From: Blautia sp.
Lineage (GTDB): Bacteria > Bacillota > Clostridia > Lachnospirales > Lachnospiraceae
DNA length: 38,499 bases
Direction: 5' to 3'
NCBI GenBank assembly: GCA_023663685.1
Contig: JAMPHB010000001.1
Coordinates: 681,469-719,967, forward strand
The notes under the pieces: generated by a model
Database searches by the model: none
Told to the model about the DNA's origin: nothing
What the model saw: only the letters and a program-made list of their open reading frames with translations
In this document: piece after piece, positions 26,456 through 34,489 of the stretch
Numbering within the stretch: position 1 is the first letter of the stretch
Layout: each line of letters opens with the position of its first letter
Made by a program: the position numbers and the translations under genes

Positions 26456-27391
26456 ATGAATCACAGCTTTTTTAATCAATTAACTTTAACCTCAGGCCCG
26501 GTCGGGGAGCAGGGCTTTCGCGAAAATCTGCGCAGGCTGATGAGCTTTCCTCTGCCGCAGACAGAGAACGACGGACTCCTTCACCTGCTGGCGCAGGGGG
26601 AGTACAGCTTTGCCTCCGGCTGCCGCTTCATTTTTGACGCAAAGCCCTGCTGCCATCTCTACTATATATATGAGGGAAGGCTGCGCCTGGCCATGGGGGA
26701 GCAGCTTTTGAGCGCGGAAGCCGGACAGCTTTTGTTTTTCTCCACGGAGACTGCCATGGACTGTGAGCCCTCCCACTGCCGCTACTACCACGCCTGCATA
26801 GTGGGAGCGGCGCTTCCTCTTTACCGGAAGCATATCCGTCTGTGCACGGACGCTTCCTTCCTCCACTCCGGCGTCTCCTGCGTGCCTGAGCGCATCCGCC
26901 AGCTTATGGACTGTCAGATGGCGGACGGGGCAGACGTCCTCAGGTGCTCGAAGTGGCTCACGGACATTTTGACAGAGCTTGCCCTCTACGCCACGGACTC
27001 CACCAAAAGAAATGAACAGGCTCCCGCCTATATCCGGCAGATGAAGGAGCTGTTTGATTTGCAATATGCCAGGGATTTTTCGCTCGAAGAGCTGGAACTG
27101 GAATTTGATATAAGCAAATACCGCTTATGCAGGGAATTTTCTAAATATAACAGGATCTCTCCCTTTAAATATCTGAACAGACGCAGAATCGAGGAGGCCA
27201 AAAGGCTCCTCCTTACCACAGGGCTTCCGGTTCACGAGATCGGCGCGATGGTGGGCATGGAGAACACCAACCATTTCATCAACCTCTTTAAACGCGAAAC
27301 CGGAGCCACCCCGCTGGTATTCCGGCAGGAGGCTCCGTCTGCTATATCTGGATTACACTATCCTTGTACACCGGATGACCGTCCACGATGA
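26456..27391 (+). CDS. AraC-family transcriptional regulator
   Basis: This is a 311-aa protein. The N-terminal cupin-like ligand-binding half spans about 25-150. The C-terminal double helix-turn-helix spans about 195-295, with FSLEELELEFDISKYRLCREF and the second helix MVGMENTNHFINLFKRETGATP. ATG 26456 is chosen since AAGGGGGG lies just upstream and the -10 box is at 26429. It diverges from the binding-protein gene, so it is probably the activator of the importer operon, responding to a cytosolic sugar. Its 3' end overlaps the converging LacI gene by 50 bases. Confidence 0.93.
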   Translation: MNHSFFNQLTLTSGPVGEQGFRENLRRLMSFPLPQTENDGLLHLLAQGEYSFASGCRFIFDAKPCCHLYYIYEGRLRLAMGEQLLSAEAGQLLFFSTETAMDCEPSHCRYYHACIVGAALPLYRKHIRLCTDASFLHSGVSCVPERIRQLMDCQMADGADVLRCSKWLTDILTELALYATDSTKRNEQAPAYIRQMKELFDLQYARDFSLEELELEFDISKYRLCREFSKYNRISPFKYLNRRRIEEAKRLLLTTGLPVHEIGAMVGMENTNHFINLFKRETGATPLVFRQEAPSAISGLHYPCTPDDRPR

Positions 27392-28358
27392 AGGCTCCGG
27401 CGGTATATTTTTCATTTGCAATTTTGCGGATGATCTTGTGCAGCGTGCGCCTCGCCATCTCGCTGATATCCACCTCGTAGGTGGTGATGCCAATATCGCA
27501 GATTCCGGGGTAGAGATAGTTGTCGAAGCCCACCAGCGAGATGTCATTCGGCACCCGGTAACCACGCCTGCTTAAATACTTCACTAGATAGGCCGCCGTC
27601 ACATCACAGTTGCACACAAAGGCTGTGGGCATCTGCTCCGGCAGGGTCAAAAGCCTCTCCAGGTCGATCGTGCCCTCGCTGTCCCTGTCGTCCAGCACCC
27701 ACTCGCCCCGCAGGGGTTCGCCGTGCTCCATCAGAGACTTGACATAGCCCAGATACCGGTCGGTGATACTGTTCGTCGCGCAAAGCGTACCGAGATAGGC
27801 AATCCTTCGATGCCCCATGTCAAACAGATAGTTTGTCAGCATGTAGCTGCCATAAAAGCTGTTGGGTATCACGGTGTCGATCGGTCTCTCGTTGTCGTAG
27901 TAATCCATGTAGACGATCGGCACTCCCGCGTGCTCCTCCAGCTGCAGCAGATACGGCTTCTCCATGGAGCCGACGACCACAATGCCGTCCACCCGGCTCT
28001 CCTTGAGCATCACCGGCATATTGCACGCCAGCACATCTTTTCTGCTCACGAGCTCCAGGACGGTAAAGCACCCCCGCCCCACAGCCTTTTTTGTTAATTC
28101 CTGATATAACTGCCAGTAAAAACTCGCATATTTTCCGAGATATATCTCCTGGATCAGGACGCCGATTGTATACTGCTTCTGGGGTTCCTGCTTCCTGCCC
28201 GATGCCGGAGGCCGGTAGCCCATCTCCGCCGCAAGCTGCTTAATCCTCTCCCGAAGCTCTTCGCTCACTCCCTTCTGGTCGGAAAGCGCCTTCGAGACCG
28301 TGACGGTGCTGACTCCCACAATTTCTGCAATATCTGCTAATTTAACCGCTTTTGCCAT
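27342..28358 (-). CDS. LacI-family transcriptional regulator
   Basis: This is a 338-aa protein. The N-terminal helix-turn-helix (VKLADIAEIVGVSTVTVSKA, 6-25) and hinge region are followed by a type-I periplasmic-binding effector domain from about 65 (YTIGVLIQEIYLGKYASFY). The dimer and ligand landmarks VGFDNYLYPGI and ITTYEVDISEMARRT are visible. It has its own near-consensus promoter (28397-28425) and a palindrome TTTAGCTAAA downstream of the -10, which suggests autorepression. By location it controls the mannan genes. Confidence 0.94.
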   Translation of the reverse strand: MAKAVKLADIAEIVGVSTVTVSKALSDQKGVSEELRERIKQLAAEMGYRPPASGRKQEPQKQYTIGVLIQEIYLGKYASFYWQLYQELTKKAVGRGCFTVLELVSRKDVLACNMPVMLKESRVDGIVVVGSMEKPYLLQLEEHAGVPIVYMDYYDNERPIDTVIPNSFYGSYMLTNYLFDMGHRRIAYLGTLCATNSITDRYLGYVKSLMEHGEPLRGEWVLDDRDSEGTIDLERLLTLPEQMPTAFVCNCDVTAAYLVKYLSRRGYRVPNDISLVGFDNYLYPGICDIGITTYEVDISEMARRTLHKIIRKIANEKYTAGAFIVDGHPVYKDSVIQI

Positions 28359-28372
28359 ATTATCCCCTTTGA

Positions 28373-28382
28373 TTTAGCTAAA
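28373..28382. promoter_or_regulatory. Candidate LacI operator (TTTAGCTAAA)
   Basis: This perfect 10-bp palindrome lies within GATTTAGCTAAAATC, between the predicted transcription start of the LacI gene and its start codon. That position suits autorepression. The same 10-mer occurs upstream of the chemoreceptor gene. Confidence 0.55.
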
Positions 28383-28396
28383 ATCACTTTAATTTA

Positions 28397-28425
28397 ATAT
28401 TAGTTTTCTTAGCATATTTTGTCAA
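28397..28425 (-). promoter_or_regulatory. Near-consensus promoter of the LacI gene
   Basis: On the minus strand, TTGACA (28420-28425), a 17-base spacer and TAATAT (28397-28402). The -35 overlaps the stop region of the NUDIX gene (28422), so LacI can be transcribed independently of the upstream operon. Confidence 0.8.
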
Positions 28426-29048
28426 GATGAAAGGTGCAGAAATCCGAAGGGGTTTTCTTCGTCCAAATGCAGAAACTGGATCAGAAGATAGCCTGCCCTC
28501 GCCGAGAGCTTCTCCTCGCGCAGAATCCGAAGCGCCTCCGCCCGGTCCACATAGCAGACCCCGATATCCTCAGTGTCCTCCATCAGCCTCTGGTCTACGA
28601 CTCCCGCTGCATAGCCGTAAACGGTGCTGACCAGCTCGTCGGAGATTCCCTGCGCCAGATAAAGCCCCCGCCGCAGCTCCGGCGCACCCCCGTGGTACAC
28701 GCGCAGGTCAAGCCCCGTCTCCTCCTTCATCTCCCGGACGGCCGCCTCCTCGTCGCTCTCCCCCTCCTCGATCAGACCCGCCGGGAGCTCATAGAGGTAC
28801 TCGTCCATCGGATAGCGGTACTGCCTTAGCATGATGAGGCGGTGGGGCGCATCTTCCGTGATGGCAAAGACCGCCATACCCTCCGCTTTATCTGAATGGG
28901 TATGAAGCTTAAGCCCATCCTCCTTCTTCCGGGATGCAAAATAGTAGCAAAACGGTTTCCCCGAACGGGTTCTGGCGTCAATCCCGTATAAATTTAAAAA
29001 CGGATTGTCCGTGAGCTTTCTCACACCGCGGTTTTTCTCTGAATTCAT
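28422..29048 (-). CDS. NUDIX hydrolase
   Basis: This is a 208-aa protein. The complete Nudix box runs from GLIEEGE to REMKEETGL (G-x5-E-x7-REUxEExGU). The surrounding region YRYPMDEYLYELPAG upstream of the box resembles ADP-ribose/ADP-sugar pyrophosphatases, but the substrate cannot be fixed by sequence. The start is placed at 29048, where AAAGGA lies about seven bases upstream, and not at the in-frame 29111 inside GH36. It follows GH36 with a short gap, so it is co-transcribed. A link to mannan metabolism, such as clearing a nucleotide sugar, is only a guess. Confidence 0.9.
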   Translation of the reverse strand: MNSEKNRGVRKLTDNPFLNLYGIDARTRSGKPFCYYFASRKKEDGLKLHTHSDKAEGMAVFAITEDAPHRLIMLRQYRYPMDEYLYELPAGLIEEGESDEEAAVREMKEETGLDLRVYHGGAPELRRGLYLAQGISDELVSTVYGYAAGVVDQRLMEDTEDIGVCYVDRAEALRILREEKLSARAGYLLIQFLHLDEENPFGFLHLSS

Positions 29049-29065
29049 AGCCCGTCCTTTCTCTG

Positions 29066-31252
29066 TCAGAGCGCACACAGATGATACAGCCTGCTCTGAA
29101 AATCTCCCCACGGGCGCTCAATCACAAGCCCCGCCTGCATCAGCAGATCTCCGCCGCAGACCCTGCCGCTCTCCTCTATTCTATAGTCCCGCATGGGATC
29201 GAGTCCCTGCAGGCGAAGCCTGCGGCTCCTGCGGTTCGGCTCTCCCATGACCTGCACAAAGGTGACCAGCGCCTCCGAGCGGTCTGCGGACACGACCATG
29301 TAACAGTCATGGGTGTGGTTGTCATGGTAGGAGGCGATCCGGTAATAATCGCCGGAGCGCACCAGATCGTTGTATTTATGGTACATGGCCACCTGCTCCG
29401 GTATCATGGCAAGCTCCTCTTTTGTGAGCGCCGTGATATCCAGCTCATAGCCGAAGGTTCCGGCGAGCGCCACATGCCCCCGCGTCTCAAATGGCGTGAT
29501 GCGCCCCACTGTGTGGTTCGGGCACGCCGACACATGCGCCCCCATGGCGGACAGCGGATAAACGAGCGCTGTTCCCTCCTGAATCGACAGCCGCTCAATC
29601 GCGTCCGTGTCGTCGGAGCACCAGATCTGCGGGCTGTAATAGAGCATACCCGGGTCGAAGCGGGCGCCGCCCCCGGAACAGTTCTCCAGCAGAATATGCG
29701 GAAACTCCTGCACCAGCCGCTCCTGCAGCTCATACACGCCGAGCACATAGCGGTGGCAGATTTCCCCCTGCCTTTCCGCCGGAAGGGCAAGGCTTCCCAG
29801 ATCCGAGAGCTGGCGGTTCATGTCCCACTTTACATACTCGATATTTGCGCTTTTTAACACGGCGGAGATTTTCTCATAAATGTAATCCCGCACTTCCTTC
29901 CTCCCGAAGTCCAGCACATACTGGCAGCGGGAGAGAGCCGCCGGACGCCCCGGCACGGCCAGCGCCCAGTCGCTGTGCGCCTCATAGAGCTTCGAGTCCG
30001 GGGATATCATCTCCGGCTCGATCCAGATGCCGAACTTAAGCCCCAGCGCATTGACCTGCTCCACCAGATACGCGAGGCCTCCGGGGAGCTTCTCCTCGTT
30101 CACATACCAGTCCCCGAGGCTGGAATCATCGCTCTGGCGGTGGCCAAACCAGCCGTCGTCCATGACCAGCATCTCGATGCCCGAATCCGCCGCCTGTTTT
30201 GCGATTGCCAGAAGCTTTTCAGTGTTGAAATCGAAGTAGGTCGCCTCCCAGTTGTTGATGAGGATCGGCCTTTTCTTATGCGTATAGCTGCTTCGCATCA
30301 TATGGCTGCGGTAAAAATCGTGGAAGCTTCTGGTCATCTTCCCAAGGCCTGCATCCGAGTAGGTCAGCACGGCCTCCGGGGAGATAAAGGACTCCCCCGT
30401 CTCCAGATACCACGCAAAATCCTCCGGGTGTATGCCAAGCACCGCGCGGACCATATCGTGCTGTGTCTTCTCAATCTGGGCGAGAAAGTTGCCGGAGTAG
30501 ACAAAATGCATGGCATAGACCTCACCCCTTGTCTGGTCTGTGCCCGGCGCAAGCCACGCCATGAAGGGATGCTCCTGATGGGAGCTCTCCCCCCTTCCCG
30601 AGCTGACTCCCTGCCTGCCGTAGCCCAGCGCCCGTCTCTGTATCTGCCGCTCCCGCGCCCATGAGCCGTGCAGCGTCAGCATCTCAAAGTCTGCATCTTC
30701 CATATCTATGCAGGCCGACATCACCTTTGTCAGCGTCAGGGCTTCCCCGTCGTTGTGCACCTGCACGCTCCTCGTAATGATGTCTTCACGCGCAAAGACC
30801 GAATACAGAAGGTCTACCCGCAGGCGCAGGTACTTGTCCACACAGTGGAGCACCAGCGTCTGCACCGGCTCACCGCCCGCAAAGGAAGCGGGCAGCCCCG
30901 GCAGCGCAGGCTTTTCGTCCAGTATCTCGTAAGAATCAAACAGCGGCATCACCGCAGAGTGTCCCTGCGCCGTGCGCACTGCAATACAGCTCTCCCGGTA
31001 ATCCCCGACCCCGTTGCCGGAATACTCCGTGGGAAAAGAGTCCAGAAAGGAGGCGCGCTCCCTGGCATTGGCACTGGGCACAAAGGGCGGCTCACCGATG
31101 CGCAAAAGACCTGCCGCATCCTGCGGGCGCAGCCGCTTCCCGTAATAGATATGGCCTAAAAAGCCCTCCTCATCCACGATTCCAAGCAGATAGCTGGTAT
31201 TTGCCGTATCCAGATGAAAAGTTCTGGTTTCTTCATAATATTTAATCCCCAT
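29066..31252 (-). CDS. GH36 alpha-galactosidase
   Basis: This is a 728-aa cytoplasmic enzyme. The N-terminal beta-supersandwich spans about 1-330, followed by a (beta/alpha)8 barrel with NNWEATYFDF, VMDDGWFG (364-370), nucleophile Asp477 in KWDMNR, and acid/base Asp548 in CSDDTDAIER. The C-terminal beta domain ends near 728. Residue positions agree closely with the well-studied Geobacillus AgaA. It would strip alpha-1,6-galactose from galactomanno-oligosaccharides after import. GGGAGA precedes the ATG. It lies between a membrane protein gene and NUDIX in one operon. Confidence 0.94.
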   Translation of the reverse strand: MGIKYYEETRTFHLDTANTSYLLGIVDEEGFLGHIYYGKRLRPQDAAGLLRIGEPPFVPSANARERASFLDSFPTEYSGNGVGDYRESCIAVRTAQGHSAVMPLFDSYEILDEKPALPGLPASFAGGEPVQTLVLHCVDKYLRLRVDLLYSVFAREDIITRSVQVHNDGEALTLTKVMSACIDMEDADFEMLTLHGSWARERQIQRRALGYGRQGVSSGRGESSHQEHPFMAWLAPGTDQTRGEVYAMHFVYSGNFLAQIEKTQHDMVRAVLGIHPEDFAWYLETGESFISPEAVLTYSDAGLGKMTRSFHDFYRSHMMRSSYTHKKRPILINNWEATYFDFNTEKLLAIAKQAADSGIEMLVMDDGWFGHRQSDDSSLGDWYVNEEKLPGGLAYLVEQVNALGLKFGIWIEPEMISPDSKLYEAHSDWALAVPGRPAALSRCQYVLDFGRKEVRDYIYEKISAVLKSANIEYVKWDMNRQLSDLGSLALPAERQGEICHRYVLGVYELQERLVQEFPHILLENCSGGGARFDPGMLYYSPQIWCSDDTDAIERLSIQEGTALVYPLSAMGAHVSACPNHTVGRITPFETRGHVALAGTFGYELDITALTKEELAMIPEQVAMYHKYNDLVRSGDYYRIASYHDNHTHDCYMVVSADRSEALVTFVQVMGEPNRRSRRLRLQGLDPMRDYRIEESGRVCGGDLLMQAGLVIERPWGDFQSRLYHLCAL

Positions 31253-31267
31253 TTAATTAAATCTCCC

Positions 31268-32011
31268 TTATCTTTCTTTCTCCAGTACTTCAAGGATAAA
31301 GGCGGCAGCAACATCCTTATGCGCCGCACCATCCGCAATGCCAAGCACCGCACCACCAGAGTACCAGCCGCTTTCCGCAAGCCACGCATTGTCCGCCGGA
31401 AGGCGGATTCCCGCGGGATAGACCTCTTCCGTCTCCACGCTCTTCGCGTACACGATATTGTCCTCCTGCGCAGACAGCACCTCTTCGGGCAGATAGTCCG
31501 AGAGGTCTGAAAAGTAATCGAACTCCGCAAGGCTGTAGAAAAAATCCTCGTCCGCGAAAAAAGCGTCCACCGCCCCCGCCATGAACCATGTCTGAATCGT
31601 CTGCACATTCCCCTCGCTGGCACTGTCGTTCGGATCCGGGGACACCCCGATATCACTGCTGATGCTCACCCGCACGCTCTCCGGGTCAATGCCGCAGGAG
31701 GACAAAAGAGACGCATAATGGCTCTCCTCGTTCGCCACGGTCGCGGAGTGCTCCGTGGCATTCACCGCCACCACAGAAAAAGCCGTCTCCTTATTCGTGA
31801 GAAAGTGCACAAGTAAAAAGGATGCCGCAGCCACGAGAAACACAACGGCAGCAATGCGCAGACCATAGTACTCGATTATATAATCCACTTTTTGCTTTTT
31901 GTTCATTTCCGACAGTTTCTGGCGTTCAGTTCTCTCCTCCTCTTTTTTTAGGAGAGCGGAGGCCTCGTCAAGCTTCGCTGTCTTTGGATGTACTGACTTT
32001 TGTTCTCTCAT
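31268..32011 (-). CDS. Single-pass membrane protein of unknown function
   Basis: This is a 247-aa protein. A charged cytoplasmic N-terminus (about 1-50, rich in Lys/Glu and partly coiled coil) is followed by one transmembrane helix (about 52-72) and an extracytoplasmic region of about 170 residues. That region is acidic, with YFSDLSDYLPEEVLS and a binding-protein-like pattern (VQTIQTWFMAGAVDAFFAD). It reads like a truncated solute-binding lobe, but I cannot assign a family. AAAGGA precedes the ATG. It is sandwiched between the mutase and GH36 genes with short gaps, which implies co-expression. Confidence 0.75.
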   Translation of the reverse strand: MREQKSVHPKTAKLDEASALLKKEEERTERQKLSEMNKKQKVDYIIEYYGLRIAAVVFLVAAASFLLVHFLTNKETAFSVVAVNATEHSATVANEESHYASLLSSCGIDPESVRVSISSDIGVSPDPNDSASEGNVQTIQTWFMAGAVDAFFADEDFFYSLAEFDYFSDLSDYLPEEVLSAQEDNIVYAKSVETEEVYPAGIRLPADNAWLAESGWYSGGAVLGIADGAAHKDVAAAFILEVLEKER

Positions 32012-32042
32012 GCAGCATTCCTTTCCTTATGTGCTGATTCAA

Positions 32043-33767
32043 TTACTGTTCTGTTATCGACATCATATCCTGATTTAATTTCTTTAATTTTCCCTCTGCG
32101 TCTGCGAGGGAATCTCCCTTCACGCCAAAGTAGTATTTAATCTTCGGCTCCGTGCCGGAAGGACGCACACAGCACCAGGAATTGTTGGACAGCTCATAGT
32201 AGAGCACGTTGGACTCCGGCAGACCGCTGGCTGTCACCTCCCCGGTAAGCAGATCCGTTCTCGTGTCCGCCTTGTAGTCCCGGACCGCCAGCACCCTGCA
32301 GCCGCCCAGCTCTGTGGGCGGGCACTCCCTGTAGTGGTTCATAATCTGCAAAATCCTGTCCGCGCCGTCGATGCCCTTTAAGGTCAGCGTCTCCAGCCCT
32401 TCCTTATAATAACCGTACTTTTCATACATATCCAGCATGGCAGACCACAGGGTCTTGCCGTGCTTTTTGCACCATGAGGCAACCTCACAGAGCATCATCA
32501 CGGCCACACAAGCGTCCTTGTCCCTCGCGTAGGTTCCCGCCAGACAGCCGTAGCTCTCCTCCAGGCCAAATACATACGCATAGCTCTTCTGCTGCTCAAA
32601 CAGCTTGATCTGCTCCCCGATATACTTAAAGCCCGTGAGCACCTCAATCAGTTTCACCCCGTACTCCGCCGCGATGGCTTTCGCCATATCCGTGGTCACG
32701 ATCGTCTCCACTAACGCCCCGTTCTCCGGGAGTGTGCCGGCCGCCTTTCTCTCCCGCAATATGTACTCCGCGATCAGCATACCGGACATGTTGCCGGTGA
32801 AGGATACATATTCTCCGGTCTTCGTATCCTTACAGTACACACCGAGGCGGTCTGCATCCGGGTCTGTGGCCAGAACGATATCGGCATCCACCTCCTTCGC
32901 CAGCTTAAGCGCCAGCTCAAAGGCTTTCGGAGATTCCGGGTTGGGGTAGGACACGGTGGGGAAAGTGCCGTCGGGCTTCTCCTGCTCCGGCACCACATAG
33001 ACCTGTGTAAAGCCCAGCCCCTTTAATACCCGGCGCACCGGCAGATTTCCGGTTCCGTGCAGCGGCGTGTATACGATTTTGATATCTCCCGACATCTCTC
33101 TTATGATTTCCGGGTGAATGGACTGCTTTTTCAGCTCCTCCATGTACTCGTCGTCGATTTCCTTTCCAATCACCTGATAGAGCCCGGCCTCCACAGCCTT
33201 GTCCTTTTCCATGGTCTTCACCTCGGAAAACTCTGTGACTGCAGCCACTTCCGTCAGAATGTTCTTGTCGTGGGGAGGCGTGATCTGGGCGCCATCCTCC
33301 CAGTATACCTTGTAGCCGTTGTACTCTCTCGGATTGTGGCTGGCCGTAATCACGATGCCCGCGATACAGCCAAGCCTGCGCACCGCAAAGGACAGCTCGG
33401 GCGTGGGGCGCAGGCTCTCAAACACATAAGCCCTGATGCCATTCGCGTTTAGGCACAGCGCGGCCTCGTCTGCGAATTCCGGCGACATAATCCTGGAATC
33501 ATAGGCAATCGCCACGCCCTTATCCTGCCCGTTCTGACTCTTAATGTAGTTTGCAAGCCCCTGCGTCGCCTTGCGCACGGTATAGATATTCATGCGGTTC
33601 GTGCCCGCCCCGATGACGCCTCTCAGCCCTCCGGTTCCGAACTCAAGCTGGCGGTAAAAGCGATCCTCAATCTCCGCCTCGTCGGTAATCCCCTTGAGCT
33701 CCGCCTGCGTCTGCGCGTCAAAATAACTGTCCGTACACCACTTCTCGTATTCTGTTCTGTAATTCAT
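32043..33767 (-). CDS. Phospho-sugar mutase (phosphoglucomutase/phosphomannomutase)
   Basis: This is a 574-aa alpha-D-phosphohexomutase. The catalytic phosphoserine is Ser143 in TASHNPREYNG, the metal loop is DPDADR (302-307), the sugar-binding loop is GLEESYGC and the phosphate-binding loop is RPSGTEPK. It has the length of the long Firmicutes PgcA/Pgm type. Here it is expected to convert mannose-1-P from the phosphorylases into mannose-6-P for ManA, and it may also handle glucose-1-P. AAGGAGAGG precedes the ATG. It is first gene of its operon, with a promoter at 33808-33836. Confidence 0.95.
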   Translation of the reverse strand: MNYRTEYEKWCTDSYFDAQTQAELKGITDEAEIEDRFYRQLEFGTGGLRGVIGAGTNRMNIYTVRKATQGLANYIKSQNGQDKGVAIAYDSRIMSPEFADEAALCLNANGIRAYVFESLRPTPELSFAVRRLGCIAGIVITASHNPREYNGYKVYWEDGAQITPPHDKNILTEVAAVTEFSEVKTMEKDKAVEAGLYQVIGKEIDDEYMEELKKQSIHPEIIREMSGDIKIVYTPLHGTGNLPVRRVLKGLGFTQVYVVPEQEKPDGTFPTVSYPNPESPKAFELALKLAKEVDADIVLATDPDADRLGVYCKDTKTGEYVSFTGNMSGMLIAEYILRERKAAGTLPENGALVETIVTTDMAKAIAAEYGVKLIEVLTGFKYIGEQIKLFEQQKSYAYVFGLEESYGCLAGTYARDKDACVAVMMLCEVASWCKKHGKTLWSAMLDMYEKYGYYKEGLETLTLKGIDGADRILQIMNHYRECPPTELGGCRVLAVRDYKADTRTDLLTGEVTASGLPESNVLYYELSNNSWCCVRPSGTEPKIKYYFGVKGDSLADAEGKLKKLNQDMMSITEQ

Positions 33768-33807
33768 AGCTACCTCTCCTTTTTAATACGGGTTTTTAGA
33801 TAGCTAT

Positions 33808-33836
33808 AGTATACTCCAACTAATTTAATTTGTGAA
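33808..33836 (-). promoter_or_regulatory. Promoter of the phosphosugar mutase operon
   Basis: On the minus strand, TTCACA (33831-33836), a 17-base spacer and TATACT (33808-33813). AT-rich TTTAGCTTT-like sequence further upstream resembles a half of the LacI-type palindrome. Confidence 0.6.
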
Positions 33837-33861
33837 GATAGTTTTTTAACTTTTTTTAGCT

Positions 33862-34434
33862 TTATTTTAACAATTCCCGTAGCATGGATTTCAGAAGCAT
33901 GATATGATACTCCTCATCAATGATGATGCGGGCGAGCACTGCGTTGACATGTTCGTCCCTTATCATGCGCATGTGCATCCGGTACTGGTTGATTGCGCTC
34001 TTCTCCGCCTCAATGTCTGTGCGCAGCATAATCTCGGCTTTTGCCGGAAGCTTTAGGTATTCCGGCGTCCACATGCGCGCGTTCCCGTTCTGCTGTCTCG
34101 CCACATAATCCGGGCCTCCCCCCAGTAGCACGATGAGCTGCCCAAGCTTCTGCAGATGCATCATCTCCGCCATGGCGATGCCAAGAAGCGTCCTTGCCAT
34201 CGGACAGCACTCGCAGGAAAGTCTCGTCTCATTATTGATATACTGTGTGATGGCGGACAGCTCCGAGACCGGACCGCAATAATCGATGCTCAGCAGGCTG
34301 GCATATGCCGGATTCTCCCCGCATACCTGCAGCTTTGGATAGGGCAGCTCCGCCATCGCCGGCCGGATACCGGAAAATTCGCAGGCATCCACACGGTCTC
34401 CCGCTCCCCTCTGAATATTTTGGGCTTCTTTCAT
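33862..34434 (-). CDS. Ferritin-like / manganese-catalase-like protein
   Basis: This roughly 190-aa four-helix protein has helices that carry repeated metal-ligand-like Glu/His (SELSAITQYINNE, GIAMAEMMHLQKLGQLI, TDIEAEKSAINQYR, IIIDEEYHIMLL), the spacing of the ferritin/rubrerythrin fold. A segment with YPKLQVCGENP precedes it. In Clostridia such proteins are annotated as ferritin-like or bacterioferritin-like, and some are spore-associated. The start is set at 34434 because AAAGGG lies nine bases upstream; ATG 34443 is an alternative with almost no leader. It has its own promoter. Confidence 0.85.
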   Translation of the reverse strand: MKEAQNIQRGAGDRVDACEFSGIRPAMAELPYPKLQVCGENPAYASLLSIDYCGPVSELSAITQYINNETRLSCECCPMARTLLGIAMAEMMHLQKLGQLIVLLGGGPDYVARQQNGNARMWTPEYLKLPAKAEIMLRTDIEAEKSAINQYRMHMRMIRDEHVNAVLARIIIDEEYHIMLLKSMLRELLK

Positions 34435-34455
34435 GGTTTTCATCCCTTTTTCATT

Positions 34456-34484
34456 ATTATATGAAAAAACGCCCTCCTTGACAA
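34456..34484 (-). promoter_or_regulatory. Near-consensus promoter of the ferritin-like gene
   Basis: On the minus strand, TTGTCA (34479-34484), exactly 17 bases, and TATAAT (34456-34461). It lies in the short gap after the BlaR1-like gene and predicts a very short 5' leader, which supports the start at 34434. Confidence 0.75.
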
Positions 34485-34489
34485 TAGCG

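Noticed and set aside
31246-31257. ATTTAATTAAAT palindrome at the GH36 start as a regulator site
   Set aside because: It is pure A/T and lies between ribosome binding site and start codon, so chance is likely.
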